Source: Aquabacterium sp. OR-4
GTDB lineage: Bacteria; Pseudomonadota; Gammaproteobacteria; Burkholderiales; Burkholderiaceae_C
Assembly: GCF_025290835.2 (NCBI RefSeq)
Contig: NZ_JAOCQD020000003.1
Span: 248,001 to 312,000 of the forward strand
Direction: 5' to 3'
DNA: 64,000 nt
Part shown: positions 39,851 through 50,090 of the stretch, in pieces
How positions within the stretch are numbered: the first letter of the stretch is position 1
How the letters are laid out: each line of letters begins with the position of its first letter
Position numbers and translations under genes: made by a program
The notes under the pieces: model-generated
Told to the model about the DNA's origin: nothing
What the model saw: only the letters and a program-made list of their open reading frames with translations
Databases searched by the model: none

Positions 39851-42358
39851 TCAGCGTTTGCCGCGTCGCGGGCTGCTGGCTGGGCGGGGGCTGCCGGCGG
39901 TGCGCGGGGTGCCGGGCCCGGCGGCCGGGCGGTGCTTGCCGCCGGCCGTGCCTTCACGCGGTGGCAGGCCGGTGTGCTGGGTCAGGATGCGGCCTTGCAC
40001 GGGCTTGGCCGCTTTGCCCGACTTGGGGGTGGCGCCTGTCTTGGGCGTGGCGCCTGTCTTGGCTGGCGTGGACGGTGTTGAATTGGTGCGCCGCGGGCTC
40101 TGGTAACCCGCTTCGGTGCTGGGCTGCCAGGCCGGAATGAGTTGCTGCTTGCCATTGCCGATGAGTTCGGCGCGACCCATGTCCTTCAAGGCCTCGCGCA
40201 GCAGCGGCCAGTTGGCGGGGTCGTGGTAGCGCAGAAAGGCCTTGTGCAGGCGGCGCCGGCGATCGCCCTTGACCACGTCAACCTTCTCGGCCCGCGCATC
40301 GCGGTGAATGCCCTTGAGCGTGTTCAGGCCCGAGTGGTACATGGCCGTGGCACTGGCCATCGGGCTGGGATAGAAGGCCTGCACCTGGTCGGCGCGAAAG
40401 CCGTTGCGCTTGAGCCAGAGGGCGAGGTTGAGCATGTCTTCATCGCTGGTGCCCGGGTGCGCGGCAATGAAGTACGGAATCAGGAACTGCTGCTTGCCCG
40501 CCTGCTCGCTGGCCTTCTCGAACATGGCCTTGAAGCGGTCGTAGCTGCCGATGCCGGGCTTCATCATCTTGCCCAGCGGGCCGGCCTCGGTGTGCTCGGG
40601 CGCGATCTTCAGGTAGCCGCCCACATGGTGCGTGACCAGCTCCTTCACGTACTCGGGCGAGCGCACGGCCAGGTCGTAGCGCAGGCCCGAGCCGATCAGC
40701 ACCTTCTTGATGCCCGGCAGTGCGCGGGCGCGGCGGTACATGCTGACCAGCGGGCTGTGGTCGGTGTGCAGATTGCTGCAGATGTCGGGCCACACGCAGC
40801 TGGGCTTGCGGCAGGCGGCCTCGATGGCCGGCGACTTGCAGCCCAGGCGGTACATGTTGGCGGTGGGGCCGCCCAGGTCGGACACGACGCCGGTGAAGCC
40901 GTCGACCTGGTCGCGGATGGCCTCGAGCTCGCGGATCACCGAGTCTTCCGAGCGGCTCTGGATGATGCGGCCCTCGTGCTCGGTGATCGAACAAAAGCTG
41001 CAGCCGCCGAAGCAGCCGCGCATGATGTTCACCGAGAAGCGGATCATTTCCCAGGCCGGGATCTTGGTGTCGCGGTCGTGGCGGCCGTCGGGGTCGGCAT
41101 AGCGCGGGTGCGGGCTGCGCGCGTAGGGCAGGTCGAACACATGGTCCATCTCCTCGGTGCTGAGGGGGATGGGCGGCGGGTTGATCCACAGCTCGCGCGT
41201 GCCGGCGCCTTCGCCGTGGCGCTGCACCAGGGCACGGGCGTTGCCGGGGTTGGTCTCCAGGTGCAGCACGCGGCTGGCATGGGCGTAGAGCACCGGATCG
41301 GCCTTGACCTTCTCGAACGACGGCAGGCGGATCACCGTGCGATCGCGCGGCGAGCTCACCGCGCGGCGGCCGTTGCGCAGCAGCGGCTGGCGGATCAGGC
41401 GGATCGGCTGGGCCACCAGCGCGGTGGTGGCGGGCTGGGCGGCGGGCTGGGCGGCGCTTGGGTCGGCGGGGGTGGCATCGGCGGCATTGCCGCCCGAGGC
41501 GCAGGCCGGCGCGCCGTCGCTGTCCTGGCCGGCCATGCCGCCCTGGTCTTGCGGCACCTCGTAGGGGTTGAGCAGCTGGTCGATGTGGCCGGGTGTGTCG
41601 ACCTCGTTGGAGTACAGCTCGAACCAGCCGTGCAGCGCCGGATCGTCGGGCTTGCGCAGGAAGGCGGTGCCGCGGATGTCGGTGAGGCTGTCGACCGGCT
41701 GGCGCTGGGCCAGGCGGTGGGCGATCTCGACGATGGCGCGCTCGGCATTGCCGTACACCAGCAGGTCGGCCTTGCTGTCCACCAGGATGGAGCGGCGCAC
41801 GGTGTCGCTCCAGTAGTCGTAGTGGGCAATGCGGCGCAGGCTGGCCTCGATGCCGCCGATGACCACCGGCACGTTCTTGAACGCCTCGTGGCAGCGCTGG
41901 GTGTAGACCAGGGTGGCGCGGTCGGGCCGCTGGCCGGCCACGCCGCCGGGGGTGTAGGCGTCGTCGCTGCGGATTTTTCGATCAGCCGTGTAGTGGTTGA
42001 TCATCGAATCCATGTTGCCGGCGGCCACGCCGAAAAACAGCGCCGGCTCGCCCAGGGCCTTGAAGGCCTCGGCGCTGTGCCAGTCGGGCTGGGCGATGAT
42101 GCCGACGCGAAAGCCCTGGGCCTCGAGCACCCGGCCGATCACCGCCATGCCGAAGCTGGGGTGGTCGACGTACGCGTCGCCGCTGACGATGACGATGTCG
42201 CAGCGGTCCCAGCCCAGCTCGTCCATCTCGGCCCGGGTGGTGGGCAGGAAGCGGGCGGTGCCAAAACGTTTGGCCCAGAACGGGCGCCAGCTGGTCAGCG
42301 GCTTGGCCGACAGGGGCGGGGACAGGGCGACGGGCGCGGAGGACGGTTTGGCAGACAC
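39851..42358 (-). CDS. ygiQ: YgiQ family radical SAM protein
   Basis: An 835-residue radical S-adenosylmethionine protein. The N-terminal UPF0313-type domain reads [65 protein letters not shown]. The [4Fe-4S] cluster cysteines are C449, C453 and C456 in [19 protein letters not shown]. The C-terminal domain includes [20 protein letters not shown]. An insert rich in Ala/Asp ([32 protein letters not shown]) and an 80-residue basic, Thr/Pro/Ala-rich tail with [13 protein letters not shown] repeats are unusual extensions. The GTG start at 42358 was chosen by the beginning of similarity. The function of the family is unknown. Confidence 0.92.
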   Translation of the reverse strand: MSAKPSSAPVALSPPLSAKPLTSWRPFWAKRFGTARFLPTTRAEMDELGWDRCDIVIVSGDAYVDHPSFGMAVIGRVLEAQGFRVGIIAQPDWHSAEAFKALGEPALFFGVAAGNMDSMINHYTADRKIRSDDAYTPGGVAGQRPDRATLVYTQRCHEAFKNVPVVIGGIEASLRRIAHYDYWSDTVRRSILVDSKADLLVYGNAERAIVEIAHRLAQRQPVDSLTDIRGTAFLRKPDDPALHGWFELYSNEVDTPGHIDQLLNPYEVPQDQGGMAGQDSDGAPACASGGNAADATPADPSAAQPAAQPATTALVAQPIRLIRQPLLRNGRRAVSSPRDRTVIRLPSFEKVKADPVLYAHASRVLHLETNPGNARALVQRHGEGAGTRELWINPPPIPLSTEEMDHVFDLPYARSPHPRYADPDGRHDRDTKIPAWEMIRFSVNIMRGCFGGCSFCSITEHEGRIIQSRSEDSVIRELEAIRDQVDGFTGVVSDLGGPTANMYRLGCKSPAIEAACRKPSCVWPDICSNLHTDHSPLVSMYRRARALPGIKKVLIGSGLRYDLAVRSPEYVKELVTHHVGGYLKIAPEHTEAGPLGKMMKPGIGSYDRFKAMFEKASEQAGKQQFLIPYFIAAHPGTSDEDMLNLALWLKRNGFRADQVQAFYPSPMASATAMYHSGLNTLKGIHRDARAEKVDVVKGDRRRRLHKAFLRYHDPANWPLLREALKDMGRAELIGNGKQQLIPAWQPSTEAGYQSPRRTNSTPSTPAKTGATPKTGATPKSGKAAKPVQGRILTQHTGLPPREGTAGGKHRPAAGPGTPRTAGSPRPASSPRRGKR

Positions 42359-42429
42359 GGTGGCGGCAGCTGGAGGCAACCGGCGATTGTCGCCGCTGCG
42401 GCCCGGCACGCCAACCGCAGGGTTGTGAC

Positions 42430-43362
42430 TCAGGCCGCCTCGGGCGAGCAGGCCGACACGGCACGCGCCGCCAAATGCTCCACCAGACGCAGCGCGGCCG
42501 GTGCCAGCTGCTCGCGGCCGCGAAAACACACGGCAAAACGCCGCCGCGCCCAGGGGTCGGCCAGCGGCCGCAGCACCAGGGCGCCGGCCTCGGCCAGCGG
42601 GCGGGCCACCTGGCGCGGAATCACCGTGACGCCCAGCCCGGCCTTCACCACGCGCAGCGCGGCGTCGAAGTTCGACACCACGGCGCGGTAGTTCAGCGTG
42701 CGCCCAGCCTGTGCGGCGGCGCGCTGCAGCATGGCGTACACCGCGGTGGCCGGCGGCAGGCCCACCTGGGGGTGGTCGAGCACGTCGGCGAAGTGCAGCG
42801 CGCCGCGGCTGCCGTCGCGGGCCAGCGCATGCCCGGGCGGCAGCGCCAGCACCAGTTCGTCGGGGTGGTAGGGCAGGGTGGCCAGGCCGCCCAGGTCAGC
42901 GCGGTCCCAGCACACGCCGATGGCGGCCTGGCTATCGCGCACCCAGCGTGCCACCTCGGTGGACAGGCGCTCCTCGATCTGTACCTGGATGCCCTGGTGC
43001 TCGGCCGCGGCCATGAAGGCGGCCACATCGTCCAGCAGCGACTGCGCCACCGCCGAGGCGCTGGCCACCAGACGCACCTGGCCGCGCAGCCCGCCGGCAA
43101 AGGCGGCGGCGTCGGCGCTGATGCGGTCGATGGTGAACAGCACGGTGCGCGCATGCTCCAGCAGCGCCAGCCCCGCCGGCGTGGGCTGCACGCCGCGGCG
43201 TCCGCGCAGCAGCAGCGGCGTGCCCAGCGTGGCCTCCAGCGCACTGAGCCGCTTGCTGACGGCCGAAGGCTCGATGTGGGCCTGGGCCGCGGCCTGGCTG
43301 ATGTTCTGGCAGTCGCACACCGCCACCCACAGGCGCAGGGTTTTCAGATCGAGGTCGCGCAT
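42430..43362 (-). CDS. LysR family transcriptional regulator
   Basis: A 310-residue LysR protein: [60 protein letters not shown] holds the helix-turn-helix; the effector domain includes [24 protein letters not shown] and [20 protein letters not shown]. It is divergent from the HMG-CoA lyase/CoA-transferase fusion gene with 128 bases between, the standard LysR arrangement, so it very likely controls that module. The inducer is probably a CoA-pathway acid, unknown. Confidence 0.93.
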   Translation of the reverse strand: MRDLDLKTLRLWVAVCDCQNISQAAAQAHIEPSAVSKRLSALEATLGTPLLLRGRRGVQPTPAGLALLEHARTVLFTIDRISADAAAFAGGLRGQVRLVASASAVAQSLLDDVAAFMAAAEHQGIQVQIEERLSTEVARWVRDSQAAIGVCWDRADLGGLATLPYHPDELVLALPPGHALARDGSRGALHFADVLDHPQVGLPPATAVYAMLQRAAAQAGRTLNYRAVVSNFDAALRVVKAGLGVTVIPRQVARPLAEAGALVLRPLADPWARRRFAVCFRGREQLAPAALRLVEHLAARAVSACSPEAA

Positions 43363-43490
43363 TGGCTGGCCGGCCGGGCCGGTGTTTCAGGGTTTCCGGA
43401 TTGGAACACCTGAGCGGAAAAATCACCACTTCCTGGTTGATCACGGCATGCCTAAAGTGCGCCCCATCCCAGTGCCTTGGAGTCCGAACC

Positions 43491-45701
43491 ATGCCTCTGC
43501 CACCCCAGGTGGTGATCCGCGAAGTGGGCCTGCGCGACGGCCTGCAAAGCCTGGCCACCGTGATGCCCACCGAGCACAAGCGCGCCTGGCTGCGCGCCGC
43601 GCATGCCGCGGGGCAGCGCGAGATCGAGGTCGGCTCCTTCGTGCCCGCCGCGCGGCTGCCGCAGCTGGCCGACACGGCCGAGCTGCTGGCCTTTGCCCAC
43701 ACGCTGCCGGGGCTGAAGGCCTCGGTGCTGGTGCCCAATCTGCGCGGTGCCGAGGCCGCGCTGGCCGGTGGCGCGCACCTGATGATCCTGCCGCTGTCGG
43801 CCAGCCACGCGCACAGCCTGGCCAACCTGCGCAAGACGCCCGACGAGGTGGTGGCCGAGCTGGCGCGCCTGCGCGCCGCCCGCGACAGCGCCGCCACGCC
43901 CGAGGGCCGCCGCACCCTGATCGAGGGCGGCGTAGGCACGGCCTTTGGCTGCACGCTGCAGGGCGAGGTGCGGCCGGCCGAGGTGTTGCGCCTGCTGCAG
44001 GCCCTGCTGGACGCCGGCGCCGACCGGGTGAGCCTGGCCGACACGGTGGGGCTTGCCGATCCGGCCAGCGTGGCGCGCCTGTTCGAGCAGGCGCTCACGC
44101 TGGCCGGCGAGCGTTTCCACTGCGGCCACTTCCACGACACCCGCGGCCTGGCGCTGGCCAATGTGCAGGCCGCGCTGGGCCTGGGCGTGGCGCGGTTTGA
44201 TGCCAGCCTGGCCGGCATCGGCGGCTGCCCGCATGCGCCGGGCGCCAGCGGCAATGCCGCCACCGAAGACCTGGCCTTCATGCTCGAGGCCATGGGCTGC
44301 GACACCGGCCTCGACCTCGAGGCCCTGCTGGCCCTGCGCGCCCGGGTGGCCGGCTGGCTGCCCGGCGAGCCGGTGCATGGCACGCTGTGGCGGGCCGGGC
44401 TGCCGACGGGTTTCACGGCGCGGGTGCAGGCGCGGCGGGCGGCCACCAAGGCGCTTGCGGCGACGGCGGCGGCCGAGGAGGCTGCGGCCGCCGCGCCGCA
44501 TGCTCAAACGCCGCCACGGCCGGCCGCCTCAGGCACGATGAGCAGCGCAGCCGGCGCCTGCCGCCACCTGCCGCTGGCCGGCGTGCGGGTGGTCGAGTTC
44601 ACGCACATGGTGATGGGCCCCACCTGCGGCATGATCCTGGCCGACCTGGGGGCCGAGGTCATCAAGGTCGAGCCGCCCGGCGGCGACAAGACGCGCCAGC
44701 TGCCCGGCCTGGGCATCGGCTTCTTTCGCAGCTTCAACCGCAACAAGCTCAGCGTGGTGCTCGACCTGCACACGCCCGCCGGCCTGGCCGATGCGCGGGC
44801 GCTTGTCGCCAGTGCCGACGTGATGCTCGAGAACTTCCGCCCCGGCCTGATGGCCGGCCTGGGGCTCGACCACGCCAGCCTGGCGGCCAGCCATCCGCGG
44901 CTGATCAGCGTCTCGCACAAGGGCTTTCTGCCCGGCCCCTACGAGCGCCGCACCGCGCTCGACGAGGTGGTGCAGATGATGGGCGGCCTGAGCTACATGA
45001 CCGGGCCCGAGGGCCGGCCGCTGCGCGCCGGCACCAGCGTCAACGACATCATGGGCGGCATGTTCGGCGCCATCGGCGTGCTGGCGGCGCTGCGCGAGCG
45101 CGAACGCAGCGGCCGCGGGCAGGAGATCCAGAGCGCGCTGTTCGAGAACTGCGTGTTCCTCAGCGCCCAGCACATGCAGCAGTTCCTGATGACCGGCGAG
45201 CCGCCGCCGCCGATGCCCAGCCGGGTGTCGGCCTGGAGCGTGTACGACGTGTTCACGCTGGCCGGTGGCGAGCAGCTGTTCGTGGCGGCCACCAGCGACC
45301 GCCAGTTCCTCACGCTGTGCGAGCTGCTGGCGCGGCCCGACCTGGCACACGACCCGGCCCTGGCCACCAATGCCCAGCGCGTGGCCGTGCGGCCCGAGCT
45401 GCTGCGCCGCCTGGGCGACAGCTTTGCCACCTGGGGCAAGGCCGAGCTGGCGGCGCGGCTCGAGGCCGCCGGCCTGCCCCATGCGCCGATCACCCGCCCC
45501 GACGAGCTGGTGCACGACCCCCACCTGCTGGCCAGCGGCGGCCTGGTGCCGATGGCCACCGACGATGGCCACAGCACCCAGGTGGTGCTGCTGCCGCTGC
45601 TGCTGGACGGCCACCGCCCCGGCGTGCGCCTGCCGCTGGCCCGCGCCGGCGAGCACACCGCGGCGGTGCTGGGCGCGCTGCGCGCCACGCCGCCGGCCTG
45701 A
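43491..45701 (+). CDS. Fusion of HMG-CoA lyase-like and class III CoA-transferase
   Basis: One uninterrupted frame of 736 residues. Residues 1-310 are a DRE-TIM aldolase-type lyase of the hydroxymethylglutaryl-CoA lyase family: R15/D16 in EVGLRDGLQ, SASHAHSLANL, metal-binding H213/H215 in GHFHDTRG, and the cysteine signature GGCPHAPGASGNAATED with C246. An alanine-rich linker (about 318-358) follows, with an in-frame ATG at 44538 (residue 350). Residues about 360-736 form a CaiB-type CoA-transferase (LAGVRVVEFTHMVMGPTCGMILADLGAEVIKVEPPGGD) with candidate catalytic D491 in ALDEVVQMMGG. These are usually separate neighbouring genes; no stop is seen between them. It probably activates and then cleaves a branched 3-hydroxyacyl-CoA. 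Confidence 0.85.
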   Translation: MPLPPQVVIREVGLRDGLQSLATVMPTEHKRAWLRAAHAAGQREIEVGSFVPAARLPQLADTAELLAFAHTLPGLKASVLVPNLRGAEAALAGGAHLMILPLSASHAHSLANLRKTPDEVVAELARLRAARDSAATPEGRRTLIEGGVGTAFGCTLQGEVRPAEVLRLLQALLDAGADRVSLADTVGLADPASVARLFEQALTLAGERFHCGHFHDTRGLALANVQAALGLGVARFDASLAGIGGCPHAPGASGNAATEDLAFMLEAMGCDTGLDLEALLALRARVAGWLPGEPVHGTLWRAGLPTGFTARVQARRAATKALAATAAAEEAAAAAPHAQTPPRPAASGTMSSAAGACRHLPLAGVRVVEFTHMVMGPTCGMILADLGAEVIKVEPPGGDKTRQLPGLGIGFFRSFNRNKLSVVLDLHTPAGLADARALVASADVMLENFRPGLMAGLGLDHASLAASHPRLISVSHKGFLPGPYERRTALDEVVQMMGGLSYMTGPEGRPLRAGTSVNDIMGGMFGAIGVLAALRERERSGRGQEIQSALFENCVFLSAQHMQQFLMTGEPPPPMPSRVSAWSVYDVFTLAGGEQLFVAATSDRQFLTLCELLARPDLAHDPALATNAQRVAVRPELLRRLGDSFATWGKAELAARLEAAGLPHAPITRPDELVHDPHLLASGGLVPMATDDGHSTQVVLLPLLLDGHRPGVRLPLARAGEHTAAVLGALRATPPA

Positions 45702-45734
45702 TACCCGCCCCACCACAACAACCGGAGACACACC

Positions 45735-46718
45735 ATGACCGCTCTTTTGCACCGCCGCCAGCTGCTGGGCGCCGCCGCTGGCCTGGCCGCGCCGTGGGCC
45801 TGCCGCACGGCGCATGCGCAGGCCGCCACGCCGCTGCGCGTGATCCTGCCGGTGGGCCCGGGCTCGGGGGTCGACCTGATCCTGCGGGCCGCGCAGGCCG
45901 CGCTGTCCAAGGCCCTGGGCGGGCAGCCGGTGGTGCTGGAGAACCTGCCCGGTGCCGGCGGCATCACCGGCACCCAGGCCGTGGTCAAGGCGGCCGCCGA
46001 TGGCAGCACCATCGGCGTGGTGTCGAACAACCACGCGGTCAATCCCAGCGTGTTCAAGAAGCTGCCCTACGACAGCCAGGCCGACCTCACGCCGATCAGC
46101 GTGGTGGGCAGCTCGCCGTTCCTGCTGGTGGTCAACCCGGCCAAGGTGCCGGCCAGAACCGCCCGCGAGCTGCAGGCCTACCTGAAGGCGCGGCCCGATG
46201 TCTGCAACTACGGCAGCTCGGGCAACGGCACCATCATCCACCTGGCCGGCGAGATGGTGGTGGACGCCATGGGCGTGAGCGTCAAGCACATCCCGTACAA
46301 GGGCATGGGGCCGATGCTGGCCGACCTGATCGGCGGCCAGATCGAGCTGGGCGTGGCCGCCGTGCCGGCGGTGCAGGGCCACCTCAAGAGCGGTGCACTG
46401 CGCGCCATCGGCGTGATGGGCCAGCAGCGCGTGGCCTCGCTGCCCGAGCTGCCCACGCTGGCCGAGCAGGGCTTTGCCGAGGTCGACGTGGCCGGCTGGT
46501 TTGCCGTGATCGGCCCCAAGGGCCTGCCGCCCGCGCAGGTGCGGCGCCTGCTGGACGCCGTGACCGCCGCCTTTGCCGATGCCGAGGTGCGTGCCGCCAT
46601 GGCGCGCCAGGACAACCACATCGCCCCCAGCACGCCCGAGGCCGCGGCGCAGTTCTTCAAGACCGAGCAGGAGCGCTACGCCCGCCTGGTGAAGAAGGCC
46701 GACCTGAAGCTCGATTGA
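45735..46718 (+). CDS. Bug family (TctC) tripartite tricarboxylate substrate-binding protein
   Basis: A 327-residue periplasmic binding protein of normal length. The N-terminal HRRQLLGAAAGLAAPWACRTAHAQA looks like a twin-arginine-type signal. The mature part has RVILPVGPGSGVDLILRAAQAAL, ENLPGAGGITGTQAVVKAAADGSTIGVVS and NPSVFKKLPYDSQADLTPI, all typical. It is 33 bases after the fusion gene with CGGAGA as ribosome site. It would capture the carboxylate used by the module; the membrane parts (TctAB) are elsewhere. Confidence 0.93.
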   Translation: MTALLHRRQLLGAAAGLAAPWACRTAHAQAATPLRVILPVGPGSGVDLILRAAQAALSKALGGQPVVLENLPGAGGITGTQAVVKAAADGSTIGVVSNNHAVNPSVFKKLPYDSQADLTPISVVGSSPFLLVVNPAKVPARTARELQAYLKARPDVCNYGSSGNGTIIHLAGEMVVDAMGVSVKHIPYKGMGPMLADLIGGQIELGVAAVPAVQGHLKSGALRAIGVMGQQRVASLPELPTLAEQGFAEVDVAGWFAVIGPKGLPPAQVRRLLDAVTAAFADAEVRAAMARQDNHIAPSTPEAAAQFFKTEQERYARLVKKADLKLD

Positions 46719-46835
46719 GGCCGGTGGCGGCGGCAACAAGCCGGCCGCTCGCCTGTCGCACCAGGGACTGCCGGCGCACCGCCGCTGGCCTAGTGTCGGC
46801 CTCCAGCGGCGCCGCAGCCGCAGGAGACAACCGGC

Positions 46836-48113
46836 ATGGATTTCAACCTGCCCACCGACCTGGTGGCCTATCTGGCGCGGCTCGATGCCTTCATCGAGGC
46901 CGAGATCCGACCGCTTCAGGCGCAGCACGACAACGAGCGCTTCTTCGACCACCGCCGCGAATGGGCGCGCACCGATTTCGAGGGTGGCGGCCTGCCACGG
47001 CCCGAGTGGGAGGCCCTGCTGCTGCAGGCCCGGCAGCGCGCCGACCAGGCCGGCTTCTACCGCTTCAGCCTGCCCGAGGCCTACGGCGGCGCGGGCGGCG
47101 GCAACCTGTGGATGGCGGTGATCCGCGAGCACCTGGCCGCCAAGGGCCTGGGCCTGTTCAACGACCTGCAGAACGAGCACTCGGTGGTCGGCAACTTTCC
47201 GGTCATCGTGATGCTGCGCGACTTCGGCAGCCCGGCGCAACAGCAGCAGTTCATCCACGGCTGCCTGGACGGCCGCTACCGCATCGCCTTCGGCCTGACC
47301 GAGCCCGGCCATGGCTCGGACGCCACCCACATGGACACCCGTGCGGTGCGCGAGCAGCGTCACGGCCGGCCCGGCTGGCGCATCGACGGCGAGAAGATGT
47401 GGACCACCGGCATGCACACCGCCACCCATTGCACGCTGTTTGCGCGCAGCAGCGGCGCGGCCGGCGATGCGCGCGGCATCACCGCCTTTCTGGTGCCGGC
47501 CGACGCACCGGGCGTGAAGATCGAGGAGTACCTCTGGACCTTCAACATGCCCACCGACCACCCGCGCGTGAGCTTCACCGACGTGTGGGTGCCCGATGAC
47601 GCGATGTTCGGCGCCGAGGGCCGCGGCCTGGCCCTGGCCCAGGCCTTCGTGCACGAGAACCGCATCCGCCAGGCCGCCAGCTCGCTGGGCGCGGCCGACT
47701 ACTGCGTGCGCGAGAGCGTGCGCCATGCGCGCCAGCGCCGGCCCTTCGGCGAGGACCTGGCGCGCAACCAGGGCATCCAGTTTCCGCTGGTCGAGCTGGC
47801 CACCCAGGTGGAGATGCTGCGCCTGCTGATCCGCCAGACGGCCTGGCAGATGGACCAGATGCCGCACCCCGAGGTGGAAAAGACGCTGAGCGACAAGGTC
47901 TCGATGTGCAACTACTGGGCCAACCGCCTGGTGTGCGAGGCCGCCGACCGCGCGATGCAGGTGCACGGCGGCATCGGCTACAGCCGCCACAAGCCCTTCG
48001 AGCACATCTACCGCCACCACCGGCGCTACCGCATCACCGAAGGCTCTGAAGAGATCCAGATGCGCAAGGTGGCGGGCTTTCTGTTTGGCTACATGGGGCC
48101 GAACAAGTTCTGA
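46836..48113 (+). CDS. Acyl-CoA dehydrogenase family protein
   Basis: A 425-residue flavoprotein. FAD-binding TEPGHGSDATHMDTRAV is near 160-176. DGEKMWTTGMHTATH follows, then RRPFGEDLARNQGIQFPLVELATQVEMLRLL, and the C-terminal HGGIGYSRHKPFEHIYRHHRRYRITEGSEEIQMRKVAG, where the glutamate of ITEGSEEI is in the place of the catalytic base of medium-chain acyl-CoA dehydrogenase. It is slightly longer than the 380-400 usual. It is 117 bases after the Bug gene with AGGAGACAA as ribosome site. It completes the second CoA module; the substrate is not known. Confidence 0.93.
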   Translation: MDFNLPTDLVAYLARLDAFIEAEIRPLQAQHDNERFFDHRREWARTDFEGGGLPRPEWEALLLQARQRADQAGFYRFSLPEAYGGAGGGNLWMAVIREHLAAKGLGLFNDLQNEHSVVGNFPVIVMLRDFGSPAQQQQFIHGCLDGRYRIAFGLTEPGHGSDATHMDTRAVREQRHGRPGWRIDGEKMWTTGMHTATHCTLFARSSGAAGDARGITAFLVPADAPGVKIEEYLWTFNMPTDHPRVSFTDVWVPDDAMFGAEGRGLALAQAFVHENRIRQAASSLGAADYCVRESVRHARQRRPFGEDLARNQGIQFPLVELATQVEMLRLLIRQTAWQMDQMPHPEVEKTLSDKVSMCNYWANRLVCEAADRAMQVHGGIGYSRHKPFEHIYRHHRRYRITEGSEEIQMRKVAGFLFGYMGPNKF

Positions 48114-48192
48114 CCTTGCTCGCCCCGGCACCCGGCACCAGCGAGATCCGCATTTACCCTTTGCCCCGGCACCCTCGTGTGCAGGTACAGTG

Positions 48193-48206
48193 TGAAAGCG
48201 CTTTCA
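48193..48206. promoter_or_regulatory. LacI-type operator TGAAAGCGCTTTCA before the beta-glucan operon
   Basis: A perfect 14-base palindrome with the central CG typical of LacI/GalR-family operators. It ends directly before the first ATG of the sugar-transport operon. A possible -10 element TACAGT lies at 48186-48191. A bound repressor would block the start of transcription and release on a sugar signal. No LacI-family gene is in the window. Confidence 0.82.
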
Positions 48207-49202
48207 ATGATGCCAAGAACCGACCCGTCCCCGCCGACCACCGCGCCGCGCGCCGCCCTGGCGCACCGCGTGCCACGCCGCCTGCTGCCACGCCTGGGGC
48301 CGCGCCGCGCACCCTATGTGCTGCTGCTGCCCTTTCTGGCGCTGTTCGTGGTGTTCGGGCTGTTTCCGCTGGGCTTCAGCCTGTGGCTGGCCTTCCAGAG
48401 CTGGGAGCCGACCAGCGGCCTGGGCGCGATGAGCTTCGTCGGCCTGGACAACTTTGCCTTCGCGCTGCAGGACGAGTGGTTCTGGAAGTCGCTGCGCAAC
48501 ACCGCCTGGCTGGCGCTGGCCGCCGGCCTGCCGCAGCACCTGGTGGCCATTCCGCTGGCGGTGTTCATCCACAGCCGCTTCCAGCGCCTGCGCAATGCGG
48601 TGATCGGCGCCTACTTCCTGCCCTACATCACCAGCACGGTGGCCATCGCCATCCTGTTCGGCGCGCTGTTCTCCACCGACTACGGCCTGGTCAACCAGGG
48701 CATTGCCCAGGCTGCGCGCTGGCCGCTGCTGGGCTGGCTGCTGCCGCAGCAGGCGATTGACTGGATCAACCGCCCCGAGTACCTGCGGCCGACCATCGCG
48801 CTGATCGTGTTCTGGCGTTACGTGGGCTTCAACACCGTGCTTTACCTGGCCGCGCTGCAGACCATTCCGAAAGACCTGTACGAGGCCGCGCGCATCGACG
48901 GTGCCGGCAGCTGGGCGCGCTTTCGCCACATCACGCTGCCCGGCATCCGCCCGATGGCCTACTTCGGCGTGACGCTCAGCGTCATCGGCGGGCTGCAGCT
49001 GTTCGAGGAGCCCTTCGTGCTCACCAACGGCCGCGGCGGCATTGACCAGGCCGGCATGACCGCCGCGATGTACCTCTACCGCCTGGCCTTCGACTTCAAT
49101 GACTTCGGCGCCGCCAGCGCCATGAGCTGGGTGCTGTGCGCCATCGTGGTGGGCCTGACCTGGGCCACCAACCGCGCCTTCCGCGAGCGGGGCTCGACAT
49201 GA
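48207..49202 (+). CDS. Sugar ABC transporter permease (MalF-like)
   Basis: A 331-residue inner-membrane protein with six helices (APYVLLLPFLALFVVFGLFPLGFSLWLAF; later YFLPYITSTVAIAILFGALF; IALIVFWRYVGFNTVLYLAAL). It carries the permease EAA motif EAARIDGAGSWARFRHITLPGIRP, which docks on the ATPase. The start is uncertain: ATG 48207 or 48210 directly abuts the LacI-type operator and has no ribosome site, so the message may be leaderless or the true start lies a little downstream. The downstream genes identify the substrate as a beta-glucan oligosaccharide. No ATPase gene is in the operon. Confidence 0.9.
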   Translation: MMPRTDPSPPTTAPRAALAHRVPRRLLPRLGPRRAPYVLLLPFLALFVVFGLFPLGFSLWLAFQSWEPTSGLGAMSFVGLDNFAFALQDEWFWKSLRNTAWLALAAGLPQHLVAIPLAVFIHSRFQRLRNAVIGAYFLPYITSTVAIAILFGALFSTDYGLVNQGIAQAARWPLLGWLLPQQAIDWINRPEYLRPTIALIVFWRYVGFNTVLYLAALQTIPKDLYEAARIDGAGSWARFRHITLPGIRPMAYFGVTLSVIGGLQLFEEPFVLTNGRGGIDQAGMTAAMYLYRLAFDFNDFGAASAMSWVLCAIVVGLTWATNRAFRERGST

Positions 49203-50035
49203 GCCGCGCACCCGCGGCGCGCGGCATGGCGCTGGGCTCGGCCTACCTGCTGGTGGGCGTGGGCGCGCTGCTGATGCTGGCGCCGTTCTACCTGATGTTC
49301 GTGTTTGCCACGCATTCGCGGGCCGACATCTTCAACCTGCCGCCACCGCTGTGGTTCGGCGGTGATGTGCTGGGCAACCTGCAGATCCTCACCGCGCGCA
49401 TCCCGTTCTGGCGCAACCTGGGCTGGAGCCTGTACGTCGCGCTGGCCAGCACCGCGCTGACCCTGGTGTTCTGCAGCATGGGCGGCTACGCCTTTGCGCG
49501 CTTCGAGTTCAAGGGCAAGCGCGCGCTGTTCCTGCTGGTGATGGGCACGATGATGCTGCCCACCTTCATGAAGATGATCCCCAGCTTCATCATCATGGAC
49601 ATGCTGGGCTGGATCGACGAGCCGCGCGCGCTCTACATCCCCGGCGCGGCCAGCGCCTTCGGCATCTTCCTGATGCGCCAGTTCATCGCCGCCTCGGTGC
49701 CCACCGAGCTGATCGAGGCCGCGCGGCTCGACGGCTGCGGCGAGCTGGGCATCTGGTGGCGCGTGGTGCTGCCGCTCAGCCGCCCGGCGCTGGGCACGCT
49801 GGGCCTGGTGACCTTCATCGCCAGCTGGAACAACTTCGTCGATCCGCTGATCGTCATGCGCAACCCCGAGATGTTCACGCTGCCGCTGGCCCTGCGCAAC
49901 CTGCAAAGCCCGCTCGACACGCAATGGGGCGCGCTGATGGTCGGCTCGGCCATTGCCACCGTGCCGCTGCTGCTGCTGTTTGTGATGTCGTCGCGCCAGC
50001 TCATCGCCGGGCTCACCGCCGGCGCCGTCAAGTGA
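49199..50035 (+). CDS. Carbohydrate ABC transporter permease (MalG-like)
   Basis: A 278-residue permease overlapping the previous stop (ATGA). It begins with a signal-anchor helix (AYLLVGVGALLMLAPFYLMFVFATHS) and contains LYVALASTALTLVFCSMGGYAFARFEFKGKRALFLLVMGTMMLPTFMKMIPSFII. The EAA motif is EAARLDGCGELGIWWRVVLPLSRPAL, and the last helix region is LMVGSAIATVPLLLLFVMSSRQLIAGLTAGAVK, the typical MalG/LacG ending. It pairs with the MalF-like protein. The ATPase is probably a shared MsmK/UgpC-type subunit coded elsewhere. Confidence 0.93.
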   Translation: MSRAPAARGMALGSAYLLVGVGALLMLAPFYLMFVFATHSRADIFNLPPPLWFGGDVLGNLQILTARIPFWRNLGWSLYVALASTALTLVFCSMGGYAFARFEFKGKRALFLLVMGTMMLPTFMKMIPSFIIMDMLGWIDEPRALYIPGAASAFGIFLMRQFIAASVPTELIEAARLDGCGELGIWWRVVLPLSRPALGTLGLVTFIASWNNFVDPLIVMRNPEMFTLPLALRNLQSPLDTQWGALMVGSAIATVPLLLLFVMSSRQLIAGLTAGAVK

Positions 50036-50090
50036 TGCCGTCCGCGCACCGCGATCCCCATCCCCATCCCGATTTCTGCCGCACCGTCCC

